A DNA stretch of 64,000 bases, from positions 26,416,440 through 26,480,439 of the forward strand of contig CM042089.1 in NCBI GenBank assembly GCA_023512835.1, read 5' to 3'. The stretch comes from Taxillus chinensis (taxonomy: Eukaryota; Streptophyta; Magnoliopsida; Santalales; Loranthaceae). Of the stretch, positions 44,478 to 56,569 are shown piece after piece. The first letter of the stretch is position 1. Each line of letters opens with the position of its first letter. Below the pieces are notes generated by a model, which worked only from the letters and a program-made list of their open reading frames with translations, was not told where the DNA came from and searched no databases. Made by a program: the position numbers and the translations under genes.

Positions 44478-47462
44478 TGTTGGACTCCATTTTTTCCGGA
44501 TTGGACATACACATTCATTTGCCACTTTAGACTTCTTTTCTATTTGTTAATCACTTTGTATAGCTAAATAAAGAGACGTGACCGTCGATTTAAAGGTGGA
44601 TTTTAATGACTTCTTTAAAAAGGATTTCGAATGCTAAAAATCCAGTCCCAAATGATAGAAAATCAAATTCCAGGATGAGCGCCTTCAACCGTGCTCAAAT
44701 CCGAGGTCAAACGAAAAAGTTATGGTCAAAATCGTATTTGGACCGCTAACGGTGGTCAATTAGTGGCCAATATTCAAAATGACACTCTGGATCAGGTCAA
44801 GAACCTCATTTTCTTAATCCTCTCATCATTATAAGAATTTTGACGTATATATTGCATATATTCGCTCACAAAGCTTGTTTTCAAAAAAAATAAAAAAAAT
44901 ATTTTTCAGTAATAAAGCAATTTTGGAACACGCAGTACAGGCTTAGCGCAAAAAAAAATCATTTTAAAATAAAAAAATACATGGGGTTGCTCGTCACGAC
45001 GCTCCGAGTTCAAAAATAATTTTCTTGAATTTTTTTTGAAACCCGAGTTACCTTCCCGATCCCAAAAACCTAAAAATGCAGCTAACGGCTACCCAGTTGA
45101 AAAAGTCAAATACCCTAGCCGCCACCCTCTCTTTTCCAGCCTATGCCTTGTCCACGTGTCATCTACTCATTAGCTTAAGACAAAATAAGAAAGCAAAAGC
45201 AAAAATAAAAAATAAAAACAAAACAAAAAAACTCAGCCACTAGCGCATGCCTTATCTCTTCTACGCGTCTTCTTCTTTCTCTCTCTCCCACGCTGCGTCG
45301 TCTTCCTCATCCACGCCGGACAGCTATCATGCCTATCGCCATGCCCCTACCTCCTCTTCTCTCTCTCCCAACCAAACCTAAACCCTAAAATCTCCTTTCT
45401 ATATAAACACCATGCGCAATCAATCCAAAGGGGGGCTCTCTCTACAAGAAATTCAAAAAAAAAAATCTAATCTTCCTCCTTCTTCCGCTCCATCTCCATA
45501 GACCACAAAGAGTCCCCCAGCCGGAAAAAGCACCTCCAGTCTACCCGATCCTCCCTGCCACCGCAGTAAGCTCCCAAGCACCGATCCACAACACCGACGA
45601 TTCCAACTGCGGCGTGTCTCTGCCTTCCAGCGACGATCCCAACCATGGAACGCCTCTGCCTTCTTGCGACAACGCCTTCAATCATGCCCAGAGCTGCCGC
45701 CCCTCAATGGCCACCTAACAGAGCCGTTGTTCCCTTGCCGCTGCTACACTGGAGAGATGCTATCCTACAACGCTCCACTGCCCTGGATCTCCCTATTGTT
45801 CAACGCTGAAGCTCATCAACCCATTGAGGAAGAGACTAGCTGATTCGTGAAATTGAAGAAGCTTGCTTTGGTGGGAATTTACTTGTTAAAATTGCATTTT
45901 TTTTATTTACTTGATATATGGCTGGTGGGATTTTGTTAGCTTATAATTAGATTTTGTGAGTACATTGGGTGACTAATCCTTATCTCTCTCGTTCCAGAAT
46001 GGTGATCTGTGTGTTTCTGCTCATGCAATCCATTGATGCTTTATTTATGTTTTCTCCTTGTTTTGGAAAACCACGATTTTTTTTGTGTTTTAAAACCTTC
46101 TTTGTTCTATGTTTTTCTCCTGTGTCATTTCTTCCTAATTTTTGTGCATATGACACCCTGTTTAGTGAAACTATCTGTGAATCATCATTGTTTGCTGGCA
46201 TCGGTATTGGTTTGGTTTAAGCCTACGGTTCTTGACACCTTTGTATGTTGTTTGGGCACACGCGTGTGCTGCTTGCCATCAAACTCTACCCGTCCAAATA
46301 GCATGAAATATGGATTGCAGGTTTCCTCTATTTGTTATCACCAGTTGTCATATCATTTGAGGGTTGGTCTGGTCACTAGAATCACATGCTGACACTTACT
46401 GTTTTGTTTATTGTTGGTTGTGTCGTTGTTTGCTTATGTATATTTGTTTTGTTTAGTCTGTTCCCTATGGGTTTCTACCTTCATTTTTATTGTATGTTAA
46501 AAAAAAACTTGAACCACTCTTTGTTTTGTAGGAATTCCATTAACCATTGTATTTTTTATTAATTTAATTCTGTTGTTTGGTTTTTGTCTTTGTTTGTTCC
46601 TCTTCCATTTTTGTAATCAGGCCCAAAGCCTTGCAATTGTAATATGTAAAAAAAAGAAAAGAAGAAAAAAAAGAAAAAAGAAAAAAAAAGAGTTAAAGGG
46701 AGTTTTATTTTTTAGATTACTTTAGGATTTTGTCTTTAGTTCTAATAAGGTCCATGGTGACCTTTTCTTTATTGTAATTGTAAATAACTGATATAGTGGA
46801 GAGAGAGAGGGAGATAGAAAAAGAAGAAAAAAAAGGAAAGTTGTATTTATATATATATATATATATTATGCACACATCAAAAAATCAAATTCTTTTTTTA
46901 AAAAAAATATGCTTTTGAAAATAAAAAAATCCAAAAACAAAAAATTGCTTTCTTATTAAAATCAAAATGAAAATTCATTCTCACCAAATTGTTTTTAATT
47001 CTTTGAATTTTTTTTATGAAAACTTGCTTCCTTTGATTTTATTTTAGAGTTCTTTATATAAATAACTTAGAATAACTTGTAGGTTGACCTTAGATCTCTT
47101 GGGAAACTTAATTTCAACTTAAACTTAAGACAAGTTATTTAGGACTAAATTATTTTAGCATTGTACTTTAGTTTTTTTTCTTAACATTCCATATTCCTCT
47201 TAGATATTAAAAGTTAAAACAAATTAAAAACCTCCAAACTCCTAAGATAGGTACCGAAAGAGCATTGCGGGGGTGCTAATCCTTCCCCGTGCGTAACAAA
47301 CTCCTGAATCTAGCTCTAGCGACATAGATTATTTTAGGTGACCAACTGCATCCCAAAAATAGTTGGTGGCGACTCTGTTTTTTTCATCACCATTCGAATG
47401 AAGGGTGGGAGAACCACATCCCCAAAAGCAGGTTTCCTCCCGAACGAAATCCGGTGATGACA
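44478..47462 (+). mobile_element. 2985-bp solo LTR inside copia-5 gag
   Basis: Starts TGTTGGACTCC and ends GGTGATGACA, with ATGAG on both sides (44473-44477, 47463-47467), so its limits are exact. It interrupts the gag frame and no element genes lie inside. A TATATAAA box at 45400-45407 follows pyrimidine-rich sequence. A TTGGTGGCGACTCTG phrase near the right end resembles Tat/Athila-type primer regions, which hints at a gypsy lineage. Open frames such as 46009-46392 are unsupported. The LTR size is large, as in Tat/Ogre/Athila. Confidence 0.85.
46840..46866. repeat. AT microsatellite in the solo LTR
   Basis: A (TA)n run following purine-rich GAGAGAGAGG and AAGAAAAAAAAGG sequence (46797-46835). 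Confidence 0.7.
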
Positions 47463-48983
47463 ATGAGGAAGAGTCAAACAACACTGACTCTGATGCTGAA
47501 GAGGAGATAACCTTTCTTGTCAAATTGTTCGAATGATTTCTAAGAAAGAGCAGAAGGGGGAGCAAAAGAGGATCATCCTCATCCTTTAGAAGGAAAAAAC
47601 GATCGGAGTCTACTTCCCAATACTGCTATAACTGTGGGAAACCAGGTCACTAGGCCAAGGATTGTAAGGCTAAACCCAAGGCGGCCGACAAAAGTGACAA
47701 GGTTAAACCCCGACGCTTTACCTCAAATTACAATAAGAACAAGAGGAAGGTGTTCGTCTCAAAGTACAGAAGTGACTCGGAAGAAGAGGAGGAATCCTCT
47801 GATGACAAACCAACAGAGAAGCCGAACGTCTGCCTCATGCCAAACACTGAGGTACCTTCTATCTTTGAGCTTATGAGTATATTAGAATCTCTTACTACTG
47901 AACGTGATCATGAAAAGAACGAGAGATTAATAATTACTCAAATGTACCAAGACATGAGTAGTCAAGCTAAGTGTCTTGAATTCAATGTTTCTAATCTTGA
48001 AAAAGACATAGCTAACTTTAGGAGTAAAGAGACTTGGTATCACGATTTGAGAGCTGAAAATCATTTACTTAATACCAACCTCAATAGCCTAACTATAAAT
48101 CTTAAAAGACTCAAAAATGAGCTTGAAAAGAAAAAGGAAATAAACGGCTAAAATCGGGAGAAATAGCCTCTATGCTTAGGACTAATTTGGATGATACTCA
48201 AGTTAAACCTAACTTAAGCTTTGAAGCATCTACTTCCACGTCTATCACTGAGTGCCCCTCGGATTTCACTCCCAAACTAACCAACCTATATCCTGTTAGT
48301 ACATTTAAACCATTAAATAAATTTGTTTCAGTTGGCACCATAGTTTACGACTGTGGAAGTGTGGCTGTTACTGCTAATCCCGAAGTAGTAGCACCCATAC
48401 CTAAAGATGAAGGGAAAACTGCTGCAATTAAAGCCGAAACTATAGCTCCCAGAAAAAAAAAAAAGGCTAAGGCTGACGCATCTAGGGCCAAGAGCGTGTC
48501 ATCTAATCGCAAAAGATTAGGCCATAGGGAACATAGTAGAAAGACTGTTAAACCAAAGAAACCTGTATCCCCTGTTTCTGCTCTGCATCATAGTGTATGT
48601 TCTATCTGTAGAAGAATAGGTCATTATCATTATGAGTGTTGGAGTCTATATGATGACTGGCTATGTAATTAAGTTCACATTAATAAAGATCAGTTCATTA
48701 AAAGGGTTCTTCTAGCAAATCAAAATCTCAATCACAAAGAAGTAACTCTCTTAAGAAAACCTAGGTAAAAAAAGCAACTAACACTAACAAATTAAAATCA
48801 ACATGGAGAGCTAAAGTACCTAACAAAGTAAAATCCAAAACTGTTGACACTGATATTGCTTCTCCTAACCTCCTGAAACAAGTTTGGGCACTGAAAGTGT
48901 AATCTATTATCTTGCAGGATCATATATGGAATTCACTCTCAAACCACTTGAAGTCAAAGATAAATCAAAGCAAATGAATACTT

Positions 48984-49226
48984 GATAGCGGATGCTCCAG
49001 CCATATGACGGGTGATAAGTCTCTGCTCGTGCACATTACTAACAAACGAGGACCATCCGTATCATATGGCGACAATAGCAAAGGTAAGACTATGGGGTAT
49101 GACACTCTAACCAATGGCTGTGTATCAATTACAAAAGTTACACTAGTCAAAGGTTTAAAGCATAATCAGCTGAGTGTCAGTAATTTATGTGACAAAGGAT
49201 TCACTGTTTCATTCATGTCCAACACA
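48984..49226 (+). pseudogene. Copia-5 protease fragment
   Basis: Reads DSGCSSHMTGDKSLL (aspartic protease active site) through KGLKHNQLSVSNLCDKGF to VSFMSNTC, where gypsy-1 begins. Open within this fragment. The upstream part (48673-48980) has stops. Confidence 0.85.
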
Positions 49227-49400
49227 TGCATTGTAATGACCCGTGTTTTGAGATGTGTGGAGTTAGTCACAGTTTTACCTTTTAAGTGGCAATTTTCTAG
49301 TTTTTGGGGAACTTCTACTCATGGACTTTAGCCAAATCATTTTATTTACCAAATAGGGAACTTTTGACGAAAGAGGGCAGCCTAGGGAGGCAGAAATAGT

Positions 49401-49529
49401 GCACGTCATATGGGGCATTATGACGTGCAAGATTATTATTGTATGCCTGCCTTCTACATGATGCAAGGAAGCTTGGGGTAGAATTTCATAGCATTTGGAG
49501 CTGCACGTCATATGGGGATATGACGTGCA
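49401..49529 (+). promoter_or_regulatory. Two ACGT-core hairpins in the gypsy-1 LTR
   Basis: Hairpin 1 (49401-49428): GCACGTCATA pairs with TATGACGTGC over an 8-base loop. Hairpin 2 (49502-49529): TGCACGTCATAT pairs perfectly with ATATGACGTGCA around loop GGGG. A fifth arm, TATGGCGTGCAGC, follows at about 49531-49543 and could pair with the left arm of hairpin 2. TGACGTG/CACGTCA is a bZIP-type site. See the gypsy-2 counterpart, whose stems differ yet pair. Confidence 0.75.
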
Positions 49530-49659
49530 TTATGGCGTGCAGCCATATTTTTGCACTATCACCTTGGTTTTGTTATTATAGTAATCTTTTCCTAAAGGAC
49601 CATGTTTGAATTATGAATATTTTGTCGTATGTGGATGCGGGAAAGTCGTAACTTGTTTC

Positions 49660-49736
49660 ATCAAAACTATGTCGTTTTGATGCTGGGATTCACTTAATCA
49701 AAACTGCGTCGTTTTGATATTGAGGTGTCTATATAA
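49660..49736 (+). promoter_or_regulatory. Twin palindromes and TATA box of the gypsy-1 LTR
   Basis: Two 22-bp palindromes ATCAAAAC-N6-GTTTTGAT (49660-49681, 49697-49718), with centres TATGTC and TGCGTC, start 37 bp apart. TATATAA (49730-49736) follows 11 bp later. The same arrangement occurs in both gypsy-2 LTRs. Confidence 0.75.
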
Positions 49737-49793
49737 GGATGAGGAGCCCTCTTGTTTTAGGTTTAGGGTTTCTTTTCTGTCAGCCGCCGCAGC

Positions 49794-49829
<36 letters not shown>

Positions 49830-49960
49830 GAGAGAGAGGAGAGTTTTTGATCGCTGCTGTGGTGGTTCGCGTGGGTGGACGGTGTCTAGCGTGGAAGCAA
49901 GAGCGGGAGGACACTTACAAGGTAGGGGTTCTGTTCCTTCTTGAACCTATCCCAGGGTTC

Positions 49961-50004
<44 letters not shown>

Positions 50005-50310
50005 AATCCATATAGGCGTGACCTCCTATATGGATGTTGGCCTTCAATGACGTATTTTGCTTGGATATTTGTATACATGTCCGTGAGGCTAGGGATTACG
50101 CATGCTAGGTGTTTGTTTTTATGCCTGTGTGGCTAAGTTTGTGAACCTGTGAATGTGTGCATGCTAGGTGTTTGGTTTTATGTTTGTGTGACTAAGTTTG
50201 AGAGCATGTGAATGTGTGCACGCTATGTGTTTGATGTTATGCCTGTGAGACTGTGCATGTTTAGTGTTTGATGTTTTGCCTGTGAGGCTAAGTGTGCTGT
50301 GTGTTTGCTT

Positions 50311-50450
50311 GGAACCCGGTGGCTGTGGAAGCTCGGGACTGTTTTGGAACTCGGTGGCTGTGGAAGCTTGGGACTGTTTTGGAACCCAGTGACTGTGTAA
50401 GCTCGGGACTGTTTTGGAACCCGGTGGCTGTGGAAGCCCGGGACTATTTG
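50311..50450 (+). repeat. 35-bp tandem repeat in the gypsy-1 LTR
   Basis: Four copies starting at 50311, 50346, 50381 and 50416: GGAACCCGGTGGCTGTGG followed by AAGCTCGGGACTGTTTT. Upstream (50095-50290) is a looser repeat of about 60 bp with GCTAGGTGTTTG. Confidence 0.9.
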
Positions 50451-51484
50451 TGTTAGCCTGTGTAGCTGTGGATACGTTAGCTTGTGTGGCTGTGGCAAAG
50501 GTTGTTCTTGTTCTGTGATTTATATGGGCGCTTGGCTGGATTATAAACTGCTTATATTTTATTGTCACTACATTGCCCTTGTGTACGTCCTCATGTAGAT
50601 GCTAGGAGCATGGGATGGGTTGGGGAGACATGATCCCTACTGAGCTGTGGTTGCTCACCCCTCCTACTGTGATGTGTTTTCTTTCAGGGAGCTACAGGCG
50701 TTAGGTGGAACTCCAAGGTGGAAGATTTTGTTTGTTGTATTTTTCTTCTTGTGATTTTGAGGAATTTATGTAACCCAGTGGGAAAATATTGTAATAAGGA
50801 ATTTAATTGTAATAAAGGCAAGTTGTTTGGTTTGTATACATTTATTTTGGTTTGTGCTTAATAAAGATAATTGATTTTGTCTGTGAATATCTGTTGTGGA
50901 TGTGTACGAGGTCTTGCATGGATATTTGATTATAAATTAACCCCTTGCCCGCCAGGTGGGTAAATGGGAGTCACGAACCGGTTTCCTCGGGTAGGAAATC
51001 CGGGGCGTGACAGTATGGTATCAGAGCATGGTCTAGTTGGCCTAGGGTAGTGGGCGGATCTGGCTATCTTGAGTCCCTTGGAAGAGCCTGGAGGGACGTG
51101 CCTGATCAACATGGTCCTCTTTGAACCTTTAAGGTGTACTTGGGGTAGTCCAGACCCGAGGTAGGATTTGCATGCATTGGCGTTAGGGCACTAGTTGCAT
51201 TTGTTGTCTATGTGTGCTAAATTGTGTAAAGAAGTGGATGATGAGATTAAGTGTGAAATGTGCAACTCTGAATTATCTTGAAATATCTTGAGCATGGCAA
51301 GAAAATATACTAGTGTTATTTGAACTGTGTGCTTGTGGAATTGATGCATGTACAACGTGACTCCATGAGAACTGGAATGTGTGTAATGTGTGTGCTAATT
51401 GAATTAATGAATGGGGTAGAGGTAGTGACGCAATAGATTATGAATGTGTTTTGACGGTTGTCTTTCTTACTTTGTGTAGTAAGA

Positions 51485-52620
51485 ATGTCACCGAGGAGAG
51501 CGATACGTGCGTCCGAGGCAGTGGCTGATGAGTCATCTGCCCATGAGGGTCTGGGTGCGGGGCAGCCCGCTGGAGGACATGTGCTATTATTGGCACAGCT
51601 GCGAGAGGGTATCCGACTGAAAGTCCGAGAGCTGAGGGAGGGTATCCGGCAAGAGGTTCAGGAGGAGGTGCGCCGTGAGATGGCAAGCACAGCAGGTGGT
51701 GCCACCGCCACCACCACTAGTGGGGGGTTACCTCGTGAGCGTGAGAGTTCGCTGGGTGGCGTACCGATTCGTGCAGAGGATGATGTGGTGACGAGGTTTC
51801 GAAAGGAACAACCTCCAAGGTTTAATGGAGAAGGTGATCCTATGGTAGCTGAGCACTGGTTGAGGCAGATCGAGCATGTGTTTTCCTTTCTCCAACCTCG
51901 GGAGGAGGATAAGGTGAGACTGGCCATTCGGCAGCTGGAGGGGAATGCTTTGGAGTGGTGGTTGAGTGTCGCAGGGAGTCGTGCAGTGCAGCTCATGCTG
52001 TGGGAGGAGTTCTTGCAACTCTTCCACGATGAGTTTTTCCCTGAGTCCTTGAGATGGCAGAAGAGGGAGGAATTTGGCATCCTGAAGCAAGGATCAAAGA
52101 CGGTGACCGAGTATGAGCGGGAGTTCGGAGCTTGAGTAGATTTGCTCCCGAGACTGTGGCAAAGGAGGACTTGAAGGCCCACAAGTTTACCTTGGGTCTC
52201 AGGCCAGCCCTTAGGCAGAGGGTGGCGATTCTGCGTTTGAGGACCTATGCTGAGGTTGCGGAGATAGCTCGTATAGCTGAGAGGGAGTTAGATGATGGGA
52301 GGCAGGCCCATTAGGGTCGCCAGTTGCAGGGTGGGTCCGAACGTGATTCAGGGTCCAAGAGGCCCAAGACCGAGGAGAGAGATAGCAGTTCCTTCTGCAC
52401 CCGGGGACAACCATCTGTGAACCCAGGGAGGTTCACCTTTGGCGGTAGTAGGCAGGGAGGTTCAGTAGGAGGTCTCCCCAGTGGTTGTCATTGCTATAGG
52501 GAACAAGGCCACTTCAGGATGGAGTATCCCAAGAAGGACTGACGATGCAACAGTTGTGGACGAGATGGCCATTTGAGCCGGGTTTGCAGGAGCAACAACA
52601 AGGGAGCAGGAGGCATGATA
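51485..52620 (+). pseudogene. Gypsy-1 gag
   Basis: ATG 51485 (MSPRRAIRASEAV), then the retrotransposon gag domain (FRKEQPPRFNGEGDP, IEHVFSFLQPREEDKVRLAI, NALEWWLS, FFPESLRWQKREEF). The frame shifts near 52130 and goes on with APETVAKEDLKAHKFTLGLR to 52314. Two zinc knuckles follow: CHCYREQGHFRMEY (degenerate, about 52486) and CNSCGRDGHLSRVC (52548-52589). It would be capsid protein. Inactive as read. Confidence 0.85.
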
Positions 52621-52812
52621 TCCAGCATGAGGAGTGATGCCAGCTTTCGTGCACCAGCAGAGAGACCAGCTCGTCAGTGGTAGGCTAGTTAAGCAGGATC
52701 CAATCAGACCCGACCTCAGGGGAGGCCGGAGCGGCAGCAGACTGAAGCTGGAGGCAGCCTTGGCGGGAAGCGTCCAGCGGGTGAGCCGACTAGTGGCACA
52801 GGCCAAGGGAGG

Positions 52813-53205
52813 GTGTTTGCGCTGGATGCAACATACCAAGAGGAGGCTGAGCTACCACCTCCACCAGTGGAGGGTGGAGCAGGACCATCGGTGGTTAGAG
52901 GTACCCTTTTGATCTCTTGTACATTAGCTTCTGTTCTTTTCGATACGGGTGCATCGTGTTCTTTTGTTGCTGAGCTTGTAATTGATGGCTTGGGGTTAGT
53001 ATGTGTTGAGGCAGCGAGACCCCTAGTTGTTGAGTCTCCGGTGGGAGGTATGATTGAGGTGCGGCGTGTTTGTCGTGACTGTTTGTTAACTATAGGAGAT
53101 GTAGAGCTTAGTTTTGATTTGCATGTGATGCCTATGAGGACGTTTGATCTGATTTTGAGTATGGATTGGCTTATGGCTTTCCAGGCCAAGATAGATTGTT
53201 ATTGA
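52813..53205 (+). pseudogene. Gypsy-1 aspartic protease
   Basis: An open stretch with FALDATYQEEAE, GGAGPSVVRGTLLIS and the active site VLFDTGASCSFVA. Then FDLILSMDWL, the end of the retropepsin fold. The stop at 53203 separates it from RT. Confidence 0.85.
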
Positions 53206-53289
53206 CGGCGTGTATCCTTCATGACACCTGCAGGGACTTCTTACACCCTGTAGGGGGAGTGGGACTGTGAGGCGAGTCGAGCTGGGCCA

Positions 53290-53983
53290 GTGCTGGACCA
53301 ATGGGGTGCCATTACCCATAGGTTGGCAGCCCTGACCTTTGCTGAGGAGGGGAAAGTGGAAAAGAGGGTGTGGCCAGCAGTTGTTGACCAATTTCAGGAT
53401 GTTTTTCCTGAGCAGTTGAGGAGTTTACCTCCTAAGAGAAGTGTGGAGTTCACCATTGAGTTGGTACCGGGGATTGGCCTAATCTCCCAAGTGGCTTATT
53501 GCATGGGACCAGCTGAGTTGAGGGAGTTTCAGAGGCAGATAGAGGAGTTGGCGAGCCAAGGGTATATTAAGCCGAGTACCTCACCCTGGGGTGCTTCGGT
53601 GCTCTTTGCAAAGAAGGCAGATGGCACACTTTGCCTCTGCATTGACTACAAGAAGCTGAATTTGGTGACTGTGAAGAACAAGTATCCGTTGCCTCGAATA
53701 GATGATCTGTTCGACCAGTTGAGTGGGGCTTAGTGGTTTTCCAAGATAGATATGCGATCGGGGTATCACCAGTTAAGGGTTAGGGAGGAGGACATCCCTA
53801 AAATGGCTTTTCGGTGCAGGTATGGGCACTATGAGTGGGTAGTGATGCCTTTCGGGCTCACTAATGCACCAGCAGCGTTCATGCATTTGATGAACCAGGT
53901 CTTTGCTCCATATTTGGATTCCTTTGTGGTGGTGTTTATAGACGATATCTTGGTGTATTCCAAGATGGAGAGGGAGCATGTGG
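53290..53983 (+). pseudogene. Gypsy-1 reverse transcriptase, 5' part
   Basis: Ty3-type [56 protein letters not shown], a TAG at 53731, then [25 protein letters not shown] and the catalytic [10 protein letters not shown] at about 53937-53966. Cut off at EREHV by the insertion at 53984. Confidence 0.88.
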
Positions 53984-55383
53984 TGTCACGCCCCCGAATT
54001 CCAGGGAACCCGGAATCGAGTACATGACTTCCCCTTGCCCGGACTCGAAAGGTCAAGGGGTTGGTGACTAGCACCAATAGATACTACACTGCGGGTGCTG
54101 TCTCAATATACAACCCTATACAGTCATACATCAAGGGTAATTCTGTACTTTCCCATACACCATCATGCATACAGTAAGTCAAACAGTCATACAGACATCA
54201 CATCACAAATAGTATGCAAATACAAGTCCACGGACCCATGTCCGGTATATAATACAAACAATACATAATACAGCACTGTATCATACATCAGAGTAGTGGG
54301 CACGTCCTCCTGGAAGAAAGTCCTCCACTAGTCTCGGGTCACACCTGAAAAAGGTAAACAACAAGTAGGGGTGAGCGACAAGCTCAGTAGGTGACCCCAA
54401 CACTCCACATCATGCAGACATACAAGTCTATACTACATGCTCTGTGTACTCGTGCACTGTGTAGTGTGTACTGTAACGCCCCCAAATTTTGGGACCTCCA
54501 AACCGGATGTGTTAACGGAAATTAAATATACAAATTTTATATCAATCTCAAACTATTACTTATTTTATCAAACAAACCATTCATTATTACAAATTCCAAT
54601 CCAAGATCTTTAAGGTTTAGGGGTTTAGAGACTAAGTGTCCTTAACCCATTATTATATAACAAGCACACGAGCAATAAAACTTATAAATCTTTAAAATTC
54701 CACACAACTTTATTTCCAAGCACTTCTCGACTCCTTATCTTAGTTTTCTCCATTCCTTTAATTACCTGGGGTTGGAAAAAAATTATAGAAAGGGTGAGCT
54801 CAAATAGCCAGTAAGGGTAAACATAAGTGGGCAAGGAAAATCATAAAGATATCGGACATAAGAAATACCATAAAAATTTCATAACGTTTGCACATCATAC
54901 GTGAACAACATTTCACAAGGGAATCATAATATGGAAGATTATGTTTGGACATCGTATCATAACATCATGATCCAGGTTAACTACCCAGATACCATATCAT
55001 AACATAACATATTATCAGCTGGATTGACACTTTCCAGTGATATTCTTTACCCAATGCATTAGAGGTCTTTCTGGAACCACCCATTATAAACTTACTTTGT
55101 CCAAACATAAGAGGTTATAACAACTTTAACATACATAACATGAGGCATATCATAGAACTCCAATAAAACATTCAAGTTTAACAAGGATAACCACGAATAT
55201 CAAAATGGTTATCTACTCCAATCAATAGCATAGATTATCAAGAGAGAGATTAAAAAGAGACTAATGTTCTCAACAATAAAATGGAATTAGACGAATAAGA
55301 AACGTAAAACTCTTGCAATAATAATTTCAAATAAAACAAGATAAAGAGGAATAGAAATGTAAGAAGGAAGAAAAGAAAAAAAA

Positions 55384-55625
55384 CCTTACAATAATAATGA
55401 AATATAGACTATAATGAAAAAAAAAAGGGGATGAGAAAAACCCTTACAATAATAATAAAATATAGACTATAATGAAAAAGAAAAAGGGGATGAGAAAAAC
55501 CTTTACAATAATAATGAAATACAGACTATAATGAAAAAGAAAAAGGGGATGAGAAAAACCCTTACAATAATAATGAAATACAGACTATAATGAAAAAGAA
55601 AAATGGGATGAGAAAAACCCTTACA
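55384..55625. repeat. 58-60-bp tandem repeat
   Basis: Four copies starting at 55384, 55442, 55500 and 55560: CCTTACAATAATAATGAAAT, then AGACTATAATGAAAAAG, then GGGGATGAGAAAAA. A short fifth start lies at 55619. It lies inside the large LTR. Confidence 0.9.
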
Positions 55626-55717
55626 ATCCGCTTGTCGTTCTCCGCGTTCTAAACCTTAAAAATATCAAAACACTAAATTAGCATTAATGCTTGAAAAGTT
55701 CAATATCACACATATCT

Positions 55718-55760
<43 letters not shown>
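55718..55760. repeat. (TA)n microsatellite
   Basis: About twenty TA units within the large LTR. Confidence 0.9.
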
Positions 55761-55763
<3 letters not shown>

Positions 55764-56308
55764 TACTTTAACTTATATCTTTTAATAGGCATACCGTGCT
55801 TGTGGGGTTGAATATTAATTTGGGTTCCTACTTCTATTGCTATTCCATCTCCTATTTCGATCCCATGCATCGTAAGTCTTGAGTTGTGCAATAACTATGT
55901 TATATGCCTTGAGAGTTTTTGAATAAGATTTACTTTTTGTATTGGGTGAACGGAAAAGACGTTCGATAAGCTTATTTTTCCTACGTGTCTTCCACCTTAA
56001 CCATGAGGGGATATTAGACATGGGTCTAAAGGGAATATCTAGAGGAGATAAGGATGGGATAGCTGTGAGGTTGAAGCATTAATAATTGGGGTTGTGGAAG
56101 AAGAAGGGTGATTGTCGGGGGAATTCATTATGGAAGTGTAAGGACCCGTACCTTGAGTTAGTCACAGTTTTGCCTTCTGAGTAGAGTTTTTCTAGATTTT
56201 GACCTAGTGAATGGGCTCAAATGAATTCACGTGCAAAAGGAAAGATGCTTAGAATGATGTCCTCTATCTACCACAGAAGTTTCAGGCCAAACGGACGTGT
56301 ATGTGAGG

Positions 56309-56440
56309 TGCACGTGAAATGGGTCCAATTCACGTGCAAGTGTGGTTGTCTTCTAAATGATGCAAGGAGGCTAGGGGTGAAGTTTGAGCGCATTTGGAGT
56401 GCATATGGAGTTGCACGTGAATTGGGGAATTCACGTGCAA
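56309..56440 (+). promoter_or_regulatory. Two ACGT-core hairpins in the gypsy-2 LTR
   Basis: Hairpin 1 (56309-56338): TGCACGTGAA pairs with TTCACGTGCA. Hairpin 2 (56411-56440): TTGCACGTGAATT pairs perfectly with AATTCACGTGCAA around loop GGGG. The arms contain CACGTG (G-box). Compared with gypsy-1, three positions of the second stem changed on both sides so that pairing is kept. Both hairpins are absent from the truncated 3' LTR. Confidence 0.75.
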
Positions 56441-56569
56441 ATTGGCGTGCAGCCATATTTTTGCATGGTTCCCTTGGTTTTGACATTCTAACGATCTTTC
56501 TCCAAAGGACCATGTTGAAATTCTGAGTATTTTGGCCTATATGGGTGCGGAAAGGTGCTAACTGGTGTG

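Larger units (their letters stand above)
43632..48672 (+). pseudogene. Copia-5 gag, split and mutated
   Basis: Starts ATG at 43632 (MAEESSMSFNARINR). A UBN2-type capsid region follows (ERAWKYANKKVLAYVTSSLD, 43940-44027; AKAVWDKLTILYKGSQSQMQ, 44048-44110). It is interrupted by the solo LTR after HEDDE and resumes at 47463 with the acidic NNTDSDAEEE. A zinc knuckle CYNCGKPGH-stop-AKDC (47624-47665) has a TAG inside. A coiled-coil stretch (47870-48150) and a second knuckle CSICRRIGHYHYEC (about 48599-48640) follow. Stops at 43696, 44036 and 48149 as well. Confidence 0.82.
49232..51012 (+). repeat. 5' LTR of gypsy-1
   Basis: TGTAATGACCCGTG to GGGGCGTGACA, 1781 bp; TGCAT precedes it. Shares layout with the gypsy-2 LTR: hairpins, twin palindromes, TATATAA (49730-49736), (GA)n (about 49796-49824), (TA)n (about 49963-50001), a repeated central part and a TGAGCTGTGGTTGCTCACCC end region. 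Confidence 0.88.

Noticed and set aside
46009..46392. 127-codon plus-strand frame
   Set aside because: Hydrophobic, Cys- and Phe-rich from T-rich DNA inside the solo LTR. No recognisable domain.
50164..50568. 134-codon minus-strand frame rich in Pro, His and Thr
   Set aside because: Shadow of the 35-bp tandem repeat in the gypsy-1 LTR.
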